From Burkholderia mayonis (GTDB lineage: Bacteria; Pseudomonadota; Gammaproteobacteria; Burkholderiales; Burkholderiaceae): a stretch of DNA of 64,000 nucleotides. Below, one piece after another: positions 35,776-47,563 of the stretch (positions are counted from its first letter, which is position 1; every line of letters starts with the position of its first letter). The position numbers were made by a program, and so were the translations under genes. Under the pieces are notes generated by a model. It searched no databases, was not told where the DNA came from, and worked only from the letters and a program-made list of their open reading frames with translations. The stretch covers positions 1,426,001-1,490,000 of the forward strand of contig NZ_CP013386.1 of the NCBI RefSeq assembly GCF_001523745.2, in the 5' to 3' direction.

Positions 35776-37185
35776 ATGACCCGTCCTGTACGTACCCGTT
35801 TCGCGCCGAGCCCCACGGGCTTCATCCATTTGGGCAACATCCGATCCGCGCTTTATCCGTGGGCCTTCGCTCGCAAGATGAAGGGCACGTTCGTGCTGCG
35901 GATCGAGGACACCGACGTCGAGCGCTCGACCGAGGCGTCGGTCGACGCGATCCTCGAAGGAATGGCGTGGCTCGGCCTCGATTACGACGAAGGCCCGTAC
36001 TACCAGATGCAGCGGATGGACCGCTATCGCGAAGTGCTCGCCCAGATGCAGGAGCGCGGGCTCGTCTATCCGTGCTACATGTCGACGGATGAGCTCGACG
36101 CGCTGCGCGAGCGCCAGCGTGCGGCGGGCGAGAAGCCGCGCTACGACGGCACGTGGCGTCCCGAGCCGGGCAAGGTGCTGCCGGAGCCGCCCGCCGGCGT
36201 GAAGCCCGTGCTGCGCTTCCGCAATCCGCTGACGGGCTCGGTCGCATGGGACGACGCGGTGAAGGGGCGCGTCGAGATCTCGAACGAGGAACTCGACGAT
36301 CTCGTCATCGCGCGCCCCGACGGCACGCCGACCTATAACTTCTGCGTCGTCGTCGACGATCTCGACATGAACATCACGCACGTGATCCGCGGCGACGACC
36401 ACGTGAACAACACGCCGCGTCAGATCAACATCCTGCGCGCGCTCGGCGGCGAAGTGCCGATGTACGCGCACCTGCCGACCGTGCTCAACGAGCAGGGCGA
36501 GAAGATGAGCAAGCGCCACGGCGCGATGAGCGTGATGGGCTACCGCGACGCAGGCTACCTGCCGGAAGCGGTGCTCAACTATCTCGCGCGCCTCGGCTGG
36601 TCGCACGGCGACGCGGAGATCTTCACGCGCGAGCAGTTCGTCGAATGGTTCGATCTCGAGCATCTCGGCAAGTCGCCCGCGCAGTACGATCACAACAAGC
36701 TGAACTGGCTCAACAACCACTACATCAAGGAAGCGGACGGCGCGCGCCTGGCCGAGCTGGCGAAGCCGTTCTTCGCGGCGCTCGGCATCGACGCCGACGC
36801 CATCGCCAAGGGCCCGGATCTGCTTGGCGTCATCGGGCTGATGAAGGACCGTGCGTCGACGGTGAAGGAGGTCGCGGAAACCTCGGCGATGTTCTATCGG
36901 ACGCCCGCGCCCGACGCCGACGCGCTCGCGCAGCACGTCACCGACGCGGTGCGCCCGGCGCTCGCCGAATTCGCGGCCGCGCTAAAGACGGCCGAGTGGA
37001 CGAAAGAGGCGGTCGCGGCCGCACTGAAGGCGACGCTCGGCGCCCACAAGCTGAAGATGCCGCAGCTCGCGATGCCGGTACGCCTGCTGGTCGCGGGCAC
37101 GACGCACACGCCGTCGATCGACGCGGTGCTGTGGCTGTTCGGCCGCGACGTCGTCGTGTCGCGCCTCGAGGCGGCGCTCGCGTAA
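35776..37185 (+). CDS. gltX: Glutamyl-tRNA synthetase
   Basis: Charges tRNA-Glu with glutamate and, in organisms lacking GlnRS, also makes Glu-tRNA-Gln. The 469-residue class I enzyme starts [21 protein letters not shown] with the HIGH-equivalent motif, and has [11 protein letters not shown] as the KMSKS loop. The C-terminal anticodon-binding region is intact. The start at 35776 fits the family; the preceding open frame is not conserved. Two tRNA-Glu genes lie just downstream, an attractive but not uncommon neighbourhood. Confidence 0.97.
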   Translation: MTRPVRTRFAPSPTGFIHLGNIRSALYPWAFARKMKGTFVLRIEDTDVERSTEASVDAILEGMAWLGLDYDEGPYYQMQRMDRYREVLAQMQERGLVYPCYMSTDELDALRERQRAAGEKPRYDGTWRPEPGKVLPEPPAGVKPVLRFRNPLTGSVAWDDAVKGRVEISNEELDDLVIARPDGTPTYNFCVVVDDLDMNITHVIRGDDHVNNTPRQINILRALGGEVPMYAHLPTVLNEQGEKMSKRHGAMSVMGYRDAGYLPEAVLNYLARLGWSHGDAEIFTREQFVEWFDLEHLGKSPAQYDHNKLNWLNNHYIKEADGARLAELAKPFFAALGIDADAIAKGPDLLGVIGLMKDRASTVKEVAETSAMFYRTPAPDADALAQHVTDAVRPALAEFAAALKTAEWTKEAVAAALKATLGAHKLKMPQLAMPVRLLVAGTTHTPSIDAVLWLFGRDVVVSRLEAALA

Positions 37186-37201
37186 GCGCGTCACCTCGAT
37201 C

Positions 37202-37251
37202 GCGAAGCCGCGTCGTTCGAATGGCGCGTCATGCCGAACACGCGGCTTCGC
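37202..37251 (+). terminator. Possible gltX hairpin terminator
   Basis: An 11-bp perfect inverted repeat (GCGAAGCCGCG/CGCGGCTTCGC) with a 28-nt loop begins 17 nt past the gltX stop. The bases after it are A-rich, not T-rich, so it is at best a non-canonical terminator. Confidence 0.35.
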
Positions 37252-37282
37252 AAAAAATCTGGCTCGAATCGCAAATGGGGTA

Positions 37283-37311
37283 TTTACAAACCTCGAAACC
37301 GTCTCTACAAT
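37283..37311 (+). promoter_or_regulatory. Promoter of the tRNA cluster
   Basis: TTTACA (37283-37288) and TACAAT (37306-37311) are separated by exactly 17 nt. This near-consensus sigma-70 promoter lies 36 nt before tRNA-Ala and probably drives all five tRNA genes. Confidence 0.8.
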
Positions 37312-37346
37312 CTCGCTTCTCTGTTGTTCAGCAGTCAACGAGACAC

Positions 37347-37422
<76 letters not shown>

Positions 37423-37572
37423 GTTGAACGCAGAGCGAATGAAGTTTGCGGAGCATTGAGTGACAGAAAAAATGCTTCACAAACGGAATGAAAGAAGTTA
37501 GAATTTCGTTCTCTGTTGTTGATGAAAATTAACGATGAGAGCAAAACGGCAAGACAAGTCTGAAGAGATTTT

Positions 37573-37648
37573 GTCCCCTTCGTCTAGAGGCCTAGGACAT
37601 CACCCTTTCACGGTGAGTACAGGGGTTCGAATCCCCTAGGGGACGCCA
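37573..37648 (+). tRNA. tRNA-Glu(TTC), copy 1
   Basis: 76 nt with CCA. Acceptor arms GTCCCCT/AGGGGAC pair fully. The anticodon loop CTTTCAC gives TTC. Identical to the copy at 37869. Confidence 0.95.
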
Positions 37649-37727
37649 AACATCAGCGGCGTTTCGGTAGAAGCGAAGCAGGTCGGCAGGAGCGTAACCG
37701 ACGCTTGTCGATCAGGGTGCAGGAAGT

Positions 37728-37804
37728 GGAGCGGTAGTTCAGTCGGTTAGAATACCGGCCTGTCACGCCGGGGGTCGCGGGTTCGAGTCCCGTCCGCTCC
37801 GCCA
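37728..37804 (+). tRNA. tRNA-Asp(GTC), copy 1
   Basis: 77 nt with CCA. Acceptor arms GGAGCGG/CCGCTCC pair fully. The anticodon stem CCGGC/GCCGG and loop CTGTCAC give GTC. Followed by its own terminator hairpin. Confidence 0.95.
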
Positions 37805-37811
37805 GATCGAA

Positions 37812-37844
37812 AGCCCGTTCAGGCTGCATGTGAACGGGCTTTTT
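37812..37844 (+). terminator. Terminator after tRNA-Asp copy 1
   Basis: The stem AGCCCGTTCA/TGAACGGGCT is followed by TTTTT. It is almost identical to the hairpin after the second tRNA-Asp, and so is part of the duplicated unit. Confidence 0.9.
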
Positions 37845-37868
37845 CGTTAAAGGTGTAAGCAGTACGTT

Positions 37869-37944
37869 GTCCCCTTCGTCTAGAGGCCTAGGACATCACC
37901 CTTTCACGGTGAGTACAGGGGTTCGAATCCCCTAGGGGACGCCA
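37869..37944 (+). tRNA. tRNA-Glu(TTC), copy 2
   Basis: Same 76-nt sequence as the first tRNA-Glu, 296 nt downstream of it. It lies after an intrinsic terminator, so it needs read-through or its own promoter. Confidence 0.95.
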
Positions 37945-38026
37945 GGACAAGGTGTCGTTCGCACGAATCGTCGAAACGACGCGCCGGCAGGAAGTAACCG
38001 ACGCCTGCCGGGCATGCAGCAAGACT

Positions 38027-38103
38027 GGAGCGGTAGTTCAGTCGGTTAGAATACCGGCCTGTCACGCCGGGGGTCGCGGGTTCGAGTCCCGTCCGCTCCG
38101 CCA
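38027..38103 (+). tRNA. tRNA-Asp(GTC), copy 2
   Basis: Same 77-nt sequence as the first tRNA-Asp, 299 nt downstream of it. It ends the cluster. Confidence 0.95.
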
Positions 38104-38109
38104 AATCGA

Positions 38110-38147
38110 AGCCCGTTCAGGCATGCCTGAACGGGCTTTTTGTTTTT
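38110..38147 (+). terminator. tRNA-cluster terminator
   Basis: A perfect 14-bp palindrome half (AGCCCGTTCAGGCA with its complement, 38110-38137) is followed by TTTTTGTTTTT. It closes the tRNA cluster before the acetyltransferase gene. Confidence 0.93.
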
Positions 38148-38262
38148 CTCGGCATGTTTCGTCGCCATTTCCGGCGGGTTGCCGCCGCATGCGTGCAAAT
38201 TGGCATTGCAACGCACGCCGGCTGCGCTATCGTGGCGGTGACGCAGGTTTTGCGAACACGAC

Positions 38263-38733
38263 ATGTCCGATTCAACCGCCGCTCCTCTCGTCTATCTGCT
38301 GCGCCCCGCCGAGCCGGGCGACTTCGAATTCGCGGAAGCGCTTACGCACGGCAACATGAATGCGTACTACCAGCGTCATGGTCTCAAGTGGCGTGCGGAT
38401 CTCTTTTTCGCGAGCTGGCGCGACTCGGAGAATTTCATTCTCGAACTCGACGGTACGCCGATCGGCCTATTGAGGATGACCGAAGAGGGCGATTCGCTGC
38501 ACATTCGCGACGTGCAGATCGCGCCGGAATACCGGCAGCGCGGCGCGGGCACGTATCTGCTCGAGACATCGCACCGTTTCGCGAAGGCGCGCGGATTGCG
38601 AGAGACGCAACTGCGCGTGTTCGTCGACAATCCGGCCGCGCGTCTCTATCTGCGGATGGGATACCGGCTCGCAGGGCCGCGTCTCGCGCAGTTCGGCTCG
38701 ATCCGGCATATGGTGCGACGCGTGTCGTCGTGA
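38263..38733 (+). CDS. GNAT-family N-acetyltransferase
   Basis: A 156-residue acetyltransferase. The acetyl-CoA binding motif A is visible in VQIAPEYRQRGAGTYLLETSHRFAKARG, with the Gln/Arg-x-x-Gly-x-Gly/Ala loop, and the C-terminal strand-helix VFVDNPAARLYLRMGYRLAG is typical of GNATs. The first 40 residues vary between family members and give no substrate hint. Monocistronic by position: tRNA terminator upstream, gene-free region downstream. Confidence 0.88.
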   Translation: MSDSTAAPLVYLLRPAEPGDFEFAEALTHGNMNAYYQRHGLKWRADLFFASWRDSENFILELDGTPIGLLRMTEEGDSLHIRDVQIAPEYRQRGAGTYLLETSHRFAKARGLRETQLRVFVDNPAARLYLRMGYRLAGPRLAQFGSIRHMVRRVSS

Positions 38734-39105
38734 TGTCTTGTGTGCGGCAGGACCGCGGCGGGCGCCGGAGCAATGCCGACGAAGCAGGCGAAGCGAGGCG
38801 GCCGGCCGGTTTGTCTGCGCGTGATCGAGCGCGACGCGCGCAATGGGTTCGCCGACGCGCAGTCGATGGTGGTTCCGACGTCGCGCCGTGCGAAGCGTCG
38901 AAACGTCTCGCAGTCCGAACGAGCGCGCGAAACCGTCACGGCTTGCCGAGCGAACCGGTTCGATCAATTGCGTCGCGTTCGATTGGTCGTGTCGGCTGCA
39001 GCCGGAGAACGGGATCGATCAATCGCATCGCTTTCGTTCAATCGCGTCGCCCGCAGCCGGATTCGCGCGCGACGTCCCGGCGGCCGAATCGACCGTCGGC
39101 TGCCG
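38734..39105. repeat. Gene-free spacer containing a 55-bp imperfect tandem repeat
   Basis: About 370 bp between two converging genes. Two copies of a 55-bp unit lie head to tail at about 38951-39063: the word CGATCAAT occurs at 38961 and 39016, and GCAGCCGGA ends both copies. Over 46 aligned bases I count 10 differences. No gene is supported; the repeat looks like an old local duplication that has drifted. Confidence 0.55.
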
Positions 39106-39969
39106 TTACAGCAGCGGTCCGGCATCCCCGTCGTCGGCCGATGCAATTTCCGTCGCCGCATGCATGTCGCCGCGCTGAATGAACGCACGCGGACTCGCGC
39201 CGAATGCGCGCCGGAACATCGCGGAGAAGGCGCTCTGGCTCTGATAGCCGAGCTCGCGAGCGATGTGCGACAGCGGCCGCCCCTGATTCAGGAGCGGAAT
39301 CGCGCGCGCGAGAAGGGCCTGCTGACGCCATTGCGAAAAACTCACGCCGAGCTCCTGCTTGAAAAGCCGCGCGATCGTCCGGGTGCTCGCGCCGACGCCA
39401 GCCGCCCAGTGCTCGAGCGACTCGCCTTGCGCCGGATGCGCGAGCACCGCTTCGCATAGCGCGCGCAGCCGCTTTTCGGTCGGCATCGGCACCGCGAGAG
39501 GCAACGGCTCGGCGCGCGTGAGCTCGTCGAGCACGAGCGCGGCGAGGAGTCGCTCGCGCACACGATTGAGCGGGCGCGCCTCGAGCGCGACGATCAGCTC
39601 GCGCAACAGCCCCGACACCTCGACGACCCGGCACGCGTCGAGCCCGTCCGGCACCGCCGATTCGTCGACGTACAGCGTGCGCAGATAGGCGTCCTCGACG
39701 ATCACGACTTCATGTGGAATCCGCGGCGGCACCCAGATCGCGCGCGACGGCGGCACCGTCCACGACGAGCCGGCCGTCGCGAGGCGCAGCACGCCGCGCG
39801 ACGCGTACGCGAGTTGCGCCCACGCATGCGAGTGCTGCGGCACGCGCATGCCGGCCGCGATCGAGCGGGCGCGCACGCGCATCGGATGCGAGGGCGTCGG
39901 CGCGAATTCGGACGGGACATCGATCGTGGCGGCGGGCGGCTGCGCAAAAAGGGGAACGGACGAGCTCAT
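39106..39969 (-). CDS. AraC-family transcriptional regulator with cupin sensor domain
   Basis: A 287-residue activator. The N-terminal half has the AraC-type cupin pocket ([20 protein letters not shown] and [12 protein letters not shown], where the His pair is typical). The C-terminal ~100 residues hold two helix-turn-helix motifs: [21 protein letters not shown] followed by [22 protein letters not shown], the XylS/AraC signature. Ligand unknown. Its start codon is 131 nt from the RraA-like gene, divergent, which it may control. Confidence 0.92.
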   Translation of the reverse strand: MSSSVPLFAQPPAATIDVPSEFAPTPSHPMRVRARSIAAGMRVPQHSHAWAQLAYASRGVLRLATAGSSWTVPPSRAIWVPPRIPHEVVIVEDAYLRTLYVDESAVPDGLDACRVVEVSGLLRELIVALEARPLNRVRERLLAALVLDELTRAEPLPLAVPMPTEKRLRALCEAVLAHPAQGESLEHWAAGVGASTRTIARLFKQELGVSFSQWRQQALLARAIPLLNQGRPLSHIARELGYQSQSAFSAMFRRAFGASPRAFIQRGDMHAATEIASADDGDAGPLL

Positions 39970-40100
39970 TGATGATCGAAGACGGGGGGCGGGCGGTGCG
40001 TCCGGCTATTGTAGGGCGAGCCTTCTATCCGCCGCAGCGGGATTTTTCTTCGCCGATAATGCCGAATCGACACCACACGAACCCTCCAGGAGACTTCGAC

Positions 40101-40598
40101 ATGATGTTCGCCACCACCGATCTTTGCGACGCGAACGAGGGCCGCCTCGCGGCCGGCACGCTGCGCGTGCTCGAGCCCGCGTTCCGCGTGTTCGGCGGCG
40201 TGCGGCGCTTCGCGGGGCCCGCCGCGACGCTCAAGCTGTTCGAGGACAACACGCTCGTGCGCGCGGCGCTCGAGCAGGACGGCGCGGGGCGCGTGCTCGT
40301 CGTCGACGGCGGCGGCAGCCTGCGCTGCGCGCTCGTCGGCGGCAACCTCGGCGCGCTCGCCGAAAAGAACGGATGGGCCGGCATCGTCGTAAACGGCTGC
40401 GTGCGCGACTCGGACGAACTCGCCGAGTGCCGGGTCGGCGTGCTCGCGCTCGCCGCGCATCCGCGCAAAAGCGACAAGCGCGGCGGCGGGATGAGCGACG
40501 TGCCCGTCGACTTGCGCGGCACGCGCATCGTGCCGGGCGACTGGATCTACGCGGACGCCGACGGCGTCCTCGTCAGCGACGACGCGCTGCTCGAGTGA
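40101..40598 (+). CDS. rraA: RraA-family protein (RNase E inhibitor-like / HMG aldolase-like)
   Basis: A 165-residue protein of the RraA fold. The block [28 protein letters not shown] is the best-conserved family feature, with Gly-Gly-Asn and Arg-Asp residues that in some members bind metal and act as 4-hydroxy-4-methyl-2-oxoglutarate aldolase, and in E. coli regulate RNase E. Which activity this one has cannot be told. The ATG at 40101 has a good Shine-Dalgarno (AGGAGA). It lies 51 nt upstream of a gamma-glutamylcyclotransferase-like gene and divergent from the AraC gene. Confidence 0.9.
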   Translation: MMFATTDLCDANEGRLAAGTLRVLEPAFRVFGGVRRFAGPAATLKLFEDNTLVRAALEQDGAGRVLVVDGGGSLRCALVGGNLGALAEKNGWAGIVVNGCVRDSDELAECRVGVLALAAHPRKSDKRGGGMSDVPVDLRGTRIVPGDWIYADADGVLVSDDALLE

Positions 40599-40649
40599 CG
40601 CGGCGGCGTGCCGGCTCGACGGCACGACTGAAACAAGGAAGGAAATGCG

Positions 40650-41057
40650 ATGCGCTACGTATTTTGCTACGGGACCCTGAGGGCGGGCGAGATCAACGAT
40701 ATCGGCCGCGCGGCGGCGAGGCACGGCATCGCGGCGCCGATGCTGATCGGCGCCGTGGCGGTGTCGGGGCGGCTGTACGACTTCGGCAACTATCCGGGGA
40801 TGGTCGCCGAGAGTGGCCGCGATCTCGTCTGGGGCGACATCTATGCGATCGACGAAGCGCTCGTGTCGGTGCTCGACGAGATCGAGGAGGTCTATCCGGG
40901 CGTCGAGGGCCTGTTCGTGCAGCAGCAGGCGTCGGTCGAGCTCGGCGGGCGCCGGTACGAGTGCCTGTACTATCCGGTCGCCGCGCATTCGGTCGCGGAC
41001 AAGCCGCGGATCGAGTCGGGCGACTGGGTGCAGCATCGCCGCGCGCGTGTCGCGTGA
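40650..41057 (+). CDS. Gamma-glutamylcyclotransferase (AIG2-like) family protein
   Basis: A 135-residue protein of the GGCT/AIG2 fold. FCYGTLRAG at the N-terminus is the YGSL-type glycine loop, DFGNYPGMV follows, and the Glu in DEIEEVYPG is the expected acid. C-terminal YECLYYPVA belongs to the fold. Family members cyclise gamma-glutamyl amines to oxoproline; substrate here is not known. It is probably cotranscribed with the RraA-like gene (51-nt gap). Confidence 0.85.
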   Translation: MRYVFCYGTLRAGEINDIGRAAARHGIAAPMLIGAVAVSGRLYDFGNYPGMVAESGRDLVWGDIYAIDEALVSVLDEIEEVYPGVEGLFVQQQASVELGGRRYECLYYPVAAHSVADKPRIESGDWVQHRRARVA

Positions 41058-41234
41058 CGCGGCGGGCGGGGCGAGCGGCGCCGCATGCGAAAGCCGGCTG
41101 CCCATGCTCGACCGCCGACGGTCGGTATCGAAAGAGGAAGGACGAACGGCGAGCGCCAATGCATGATGCCTGATGATGCCGAAACGCCGAGCGAATGCTC
41201 CGGCGGCAAGGCGCTTTCAGCTAACGACCCACGA

Positions 41235-41386
41235 CAAAAGGCGCCTCGGGGGCTAATGCCGTTCAGTTAAGCCTGGTTCGCAGTGGCCTAGCCTTGCAGA
41301 ACCATGGAAAAAGGCCGCTCCGGTATCAATCGGAGCGGCCTTTTTGATCTCAACTGAACGGCATTACGCTTCGCCGGCGCCTTTTG
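41235..41386. repeat. Three nested inverted repeats with a bidirectional terminator
   Basis: Outer arms CAAAAGGCGCC (41235-41245) and GGCGCCTTTTG (41376-41386); middle arms TAATGCCGTTCAGTT (41254-41268) and its exact complement (41352-41366); inner stem AAAAAGGCCGCTCCG (41308-41322) with its exact complement (41331-41345). All three pairs are perfect. The inner hairpin has an A-run before and a T-run after it, so it can terminate transcription from both sides (GGCT-like gene and malate synthase). The two outer layers are not needed for that and suggest a larger cruciform or RNA structure. The rest of the 41058-41483 spacer has no supported gene. Confidence 0.9.
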
Positions 41387-41483
41387 CTTTTACGGCTTCA
41401 GCGGCCCGTACGCGCCGCCGGAGCGATCAATGCGCGCAAAAGCAGCGGCGGCGCATCACGCCTGTGCGCGCCGCTCCGTCCGC

Positions 41484-43076
<1,593 letters not shown>

Positions 43077-43143
43077 CAGTTTCTCCTTGGTCGGTCAGTT
43101 ACGTCAGTGGTGCAGTTACGGTGAAAACGGGCGGCGCGTCGCG

Positions 43144-43899
43144 TCAGGCGCCCGGAGCCGGGCGCGCGCGGCCGGCAAGCTTCGCTGCGGGCGGCGAATC
43201 GAGAAATGCGAGCAGGTCGGCCATGCCGGCGCCCGTGCCCGCAGGCAGCGCGCCGAGTTCCTCGAACGGTGCGCCCGTTCGGTTCAGCCAGAATGTCCGG
43301 TAGCCGAACCAGCCGGCGCCCGCGACGTCCCAGCCGTTCGACGACACGAACACGATGTCGGCGGGCGCCGCGTCGAACGCGGCCGCGCCGAGCGCGTATG
43401 CGGCGGGCGACGGCTTGTACGCGCGGACCGCGTCGACGGACAGCACGCGATCGAAGAGGCCGTTCATCCCGGCGCTCTTGACCGCGATGTCGAGCATCTG
43501 CGGATTGCCGTTCGACAGGATCGCGAGCTTCGGCGGCGTCTTGCGCGCGCGCAGCGTGCGCAGCGTCGGCACCGTGTCCGGGTAGGTCGACAGGCATGCG
43601 TATTCGTCCATCAGCCGCTTCTCGGCGGCGGCGGACAGCGCGAGGCCGAGCGCGCGCGCGGCGAAGCGCAGCGCGTCGAGCGTCACGTCCCAGAACGGCC
43701 GATAGCGCGCGCCGGCCGGATCGGCGAGCGTGCGTAACTGCGAATATTCGATCTGCTTGCGCCGCCAGAGCTGCGACAGCGACTCGCCTCGGCCGGGAAA
43801 CATCTGCTCCGCCGCGGCAACGACCGCGTGCACGTCGAACAGCGTGCCGTACGCGTCGAAGAGGATCGCCTTCGGGAAGGCGGGCAGGGTGCCGGGCAT
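43144..43899 (-). CDS. Haloacid dehalogenase, type II (HAD superfamily)
   Basis: A 251-residue HAD hydrolase of the L-2-haloacid dehalogenase subfamily. Catalytic Asp in ILFDAYGTLFD, the Ser/Asn loop AILSNGNPQML, and the downstream Ser-Ser-Asn with SSNGWDVAGAGWFGY are all present. It would release halide from 2-haloacids such as chloroacetate, though members with other substrates exist. The ATG at 43899 has a GGAG 9 nt upstream; a GTG at 43914 is in frame. It faces a LysR regulator, which may control it. Confidence 0.88.
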   Translation of the reverse strand: MPGTLPAFPKAILFDAYGTLFDVHAVVAAAEQMFPGRGESLSQLWRRKQIEYSQLRTLADPAGARYRPFWDVTLDALRFAARALGLALSAAAEKRLMDEYACLSTYPDTVPTLRTLRARKTPPKLAILSNGNPQMLDIAVKSAGMNGLFDRVLSVDAVRAYKPSPAAYALGAAAFDAAPADIVFVSSNGWDVAGAGWFGYRTFWLNRTGAPFEELGALPAGTGAGMADLLAFLDSPPAAKLAGRARPAPGA

Positions 43900-43940
43900 G
43901 ACGTTGTGCTCCACGGTCAGAGGTCGAAATCGATTCTATT

Positions 43941-43978
43941 AGTGATCGCCCGAACTAAAAAAGACAGTAATCATCACT
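43941..43978. promoter_or_regulatory. Candidate LysR regulator site
   Basis: AGTGAT (43941-43946) and ATCACT (43973-43978) form a wide inverted repeat in the AT-rich spacer between the divergent dehalogenase and LysR genes. LysR proteins bind such dyads near the divergent promoter. Low specificity makes this tentative. Confidence 0.3.
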
Positions 43979-44058
43979 TGATCTTTTACTTTTCGATATC
44001 TAATCTGGAGTGCTTTCATGTTCAACGGGGCAGGCGGCTCGTGCTGCCCGCACACGGG

Positions 44059-44961
44059 ATGGATCGCTTCAAACAAATCGAAACGTTCGCTGCGGTCGCC
44101 GCAAAAGGCAGCCTGTCGGCGGCCGCCCACGCGGAAGGGGTCGCGCCCGCGATCATCGGCCGTCGGCTCGACGCGCTCGAGGAGCGGCTCGGCGTGAAGC
44201 TTCTCGTGCGTACGACCCGAAAGCTCACGCTGACGTTCGAAGGCTCGGCGTTCCTCGAGGATTGCCAGCGGATCATCAACGACATGCAGAACGCCGAGGC
44301 GAGCGTGTCGGCGGGCGGTGTGAAGGCGAGCGGGCACTTGCGCGTGTCGGCGCCCGCGGGCTTCGGCCGGCGCCACGTCGCGCCGCTCGTGCCGGCGTTT
44401 ACCGACGCGCATCCGGACGTGTCGGTCACGCTCGATCTGTCCGACCGGATGGTCGATCTCGTCAACGAGGGTTTCGACTGCGCGGTGCGCCTGGGCGAGC
44501 TGCCCGACTCGTCGCTCGTGTCGCTCAAGCTCGGCGAAAACCGGCGCGTGTGCGTCGCGTCGCCCGCCTATCTCGCGCGCGCGGGCACGCCCGAGACGCT
44601 CGCCGATCTCGCGCGCCACAATTGCCTCGCGCTCGCGGCGAACGCGAACCAGCAGCGCGGCTGGGCGTTCGTCGACGACGGCAAAATCGTGCCGATCCGC
44701 GTGTCGGGCACGATGGAATGCTCGGACGGCGCGGTGCTGCACGAATGGTGCCTCGACGGACACGGGCTCGCGTGGCGCTCGTGGTGGGAGGTCGGCGCCG
44801 ACATCGCGGCGAGCCGGCTCGTCAGCGTGCTCGATGCATTCGCCGCGCCGCCGGTCGGCATTCACGCTGTGTTCCCGCAGCGCCGGCACTTGCCGCTCAG
44901 GGTCCGGCTCTTTCTCGATTTCCTGAAGCACACGTACGAACAGCCCGGCTACTGGGCCTGA
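44059..44961 (+). CDS. LysR-family transcriptional regulator
   Basis: A 300-residue regulator. The N-terminal winged HTH is clear: MDRFKQIETFAAVAAKGSLSAAAHAEGVAPAIIGRRLDALEERLGVKLL with the typical Ser-Ala-Ala-Ala recognition region. The rest is the LysR substrate domain, ending HAVFPQRRHLPLRVRLFLDFL, the family's usual tail. The start at 44059 was chosen because the frame before it is AT-rich leader. Divergent from the haloacid dehalogenase; probably its regulator. The pair sits between aceB and aceA. Confidence 0.93.
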   Translation: MDRFKQIETFAAVAAKGSLSAAAHAEGVAPAIIGRRLDALEERLGVKLLVRTTRKLTLTFEGSAFLEDCQRIINDMQNAEASVSAGGVKASGHLRVSAPAGFGRRHVAPLVPAFTDAHPDVSVTLDLSDRMVDLVNEGFDCAVRLGELPDSSLVSLKLGENRRVCVASPAYLARAGTPETLADLARHNCLALAANANQQRGWAFVDDGKIVPIRVSGTMECSDGAVLHEWCLDGHGLAWRSWWEVGADIAASRLVSVLDAFAAPPVGIHAVFPQRRHLPLRVRLFLDFLKHTYEQPGYWA

Positions 44962-45189
44962 CGCCGCCGCAGCGTGCGAGGCGGCCGCGCGCGCCGCATC
45001 GGCAGGCATGGAGCCAGTGTGCGATGGCGCGCGTTTCCGATATGAGGGCGAACCCTCTAGCGCGTGCGGCGGCGCGATTTCGCGCACTACAATCGAATCA
45101 CACAGCGTCCTGGCGGGCAGCCCGGCATCGGCCGCCCGTCGCGGGTACGCCCGCATCCGGACGCGCCGCAGTTGCCGACGGAGGTCGCC

Positions 45190-45624
45190 ATGTTCAAGCA
45201 CATCCTGGTTCCGACTGACGGGTCCGAGCTGTCGAAGAAAGCGATCGACGGCGCGATCGATCTCGCGCAGGCGGTCGGCGCGCGCGTGACGGCCTACGCG
45301 TGCCTGCCGCAATATCCGTACTCGCCGTTTTCCGAAGTCGTGATCGAGCCGCCCGCCGATTTTCGCGAGCGAAGCGAGCGCGAGGCGCGCACACACTTGG
45401 CCGAGGTCGAGGCGGCCGCGCGGCGCGCGGGCGTCGCATGCGAGTCGTCCACGAGCGTGCATCCTTCGCCGTATCTCGGCATCATCGAGGCCGCCGAGCG
45501 GGGCGGCTGCGACGTGATCTTCATGGCGTCGCACGGCAGGCGCGGGCTCGGCAGCCTGTTGATCGGCAGCGAGACGCAGCGCGTGCTGACCCATACGAAG
45601 ATTCCCGTGATCGTTTATCGATAG
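45190..45624 (+). CDS. Universal stress protein (UspA family)
   Basis: A 144-residue cytoplasmic protein. The N-terminal strand MFKHILVPTDGSELS carries the Asp of the ATP site, and the C-terminal GRRGLGSLLIGSETQ supplies the Gly-rich phosphate loop, so it is of the ATP-binding subtype. Clear Usp start after a GC-rich leader. Located between LysR and isocitrate lyase with its own promoter region; family members rise during carbon or stress limitation. Confidence 0.93.
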   Translation: MFKHILVPTDGSELSKKAIDGAIDLAQAVGARVTAYACLPQYPYSPFSEVVIEPPADFRERSEREARTHLAEVEAAARRAGVACESSTSVHPSPYLGIIEAAERGGCDVIFMASHGRRGLGSLLIGSETQRVLTHTKIPVIVYR

Positions 45625-45668
45625 CGTGCCGCGCGCGGCCGGACGAACGGCTGCGATGCGTACGCGAG

Positions 45669-45703
45669 AAAAAAATAGGCGCGCCGGGCAGGGACCGGCG
45701 CGC
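45669..45703 (-). terminator. aceA terminator
   Basis: On the minus strand the stem GCGCGCCGG/CCGGCGCGC is followed by a run of T residues (the A-run at 45669-45675). It lies about 160 nt past the aceA stop; the plus side has no T-run. Confidence 0.75.
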
Positions 45704-45861
45704 TTCAATGTCAGCGACGTCGCGAGACGCCGCGCACCCTGGGCAGGCATGGCGCAACCATGCGCGCGACGGGTGAATTCTCCCTGATATGGTCTTGGTC
45801 TTGCTGGATACGCGCCGCGGCGGCTCGTGGCCGCGCGCGGCGCGCCTGCGCCCGCCGGAGG

Positions 45862-47169
<1,308 letters not shown>

Positions 47170-47215
47170 GATGCGTACTCCTTGAGTGGTCGTTGCCTGA
47201 AGAGATGAAATCTTT

Positions 47216-47468
47216 GACTTCACGAAACGCACGGCACGGTTCGGGTTCGGCGATTCGGTTCGTGAAGTCTTGTATAAGAGTCTAGGCAAATCGACTGCAT
47301 CAAAACAGGGGCTTTTTCACGAAACTGTAAAAAATATATCCTATAAAAATCAAATGCTTGTACTTTTAATTTCTCATTATGGAATGCGGTTTTCTATGCT
47401 GCAACGGCCTCGGTTGTGCCACGCAACATGTTTTTTTACGACGCAAAAGATTTTTTCACATCGTGAAA
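47216..47468 (-). promoter_or_regulatory. Repeated TTCGTGAA elements upstream of aceA
   Basis: A perfect 11-bp inverted repeat (GACTTCACGAA at 47216-47226, TTCGTGAAGTC at 47259-47269) lies 47-100 nt before aceA. A further TTCACGAA occurs at 47316-47323 and a related dyad (TTTCAC, 3 nt, GTGAAA) at 47454-47468. The core TTCGTGAA/TTCACGAA is thus present three times exactly plus one variant within about 250 bp. They look like operator sites for one regulator of isocitrate lyase; they are not seen before aceB. Confidence 0.6.
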
Positions 47469-47485
47469 TCTCGGGCGCAAACAAA

Positions 47486-47507
47486 AACCGGCGCAGATGC
47501 GCCGGTT
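47486..47507 (-). terminator. rhlE terminator
   Basis: Read on the minus strand, the 9-bp stem AACCGGCGC/GCGCCGGTT with a 4-nt loop runs into TTTTTGTTT. It is 57 nt past the rhlE stop. Confidence 0.9.
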
Positions 47508-47563
47508 CTCGATGAGGGGAAGGGGGCGATGCCCGCGTCGCGGGCATGCCTCCGGGCAGCTGC

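Larger units (their letters stand above)
47170..47563. other. aceA upstream region
   Basis: About 394 bp containing the aceA leader and, at its far end, the rhlE terminator. No other gene is supported. The stretch 47320-47480 is AT-rich. Confidence 0.5.
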
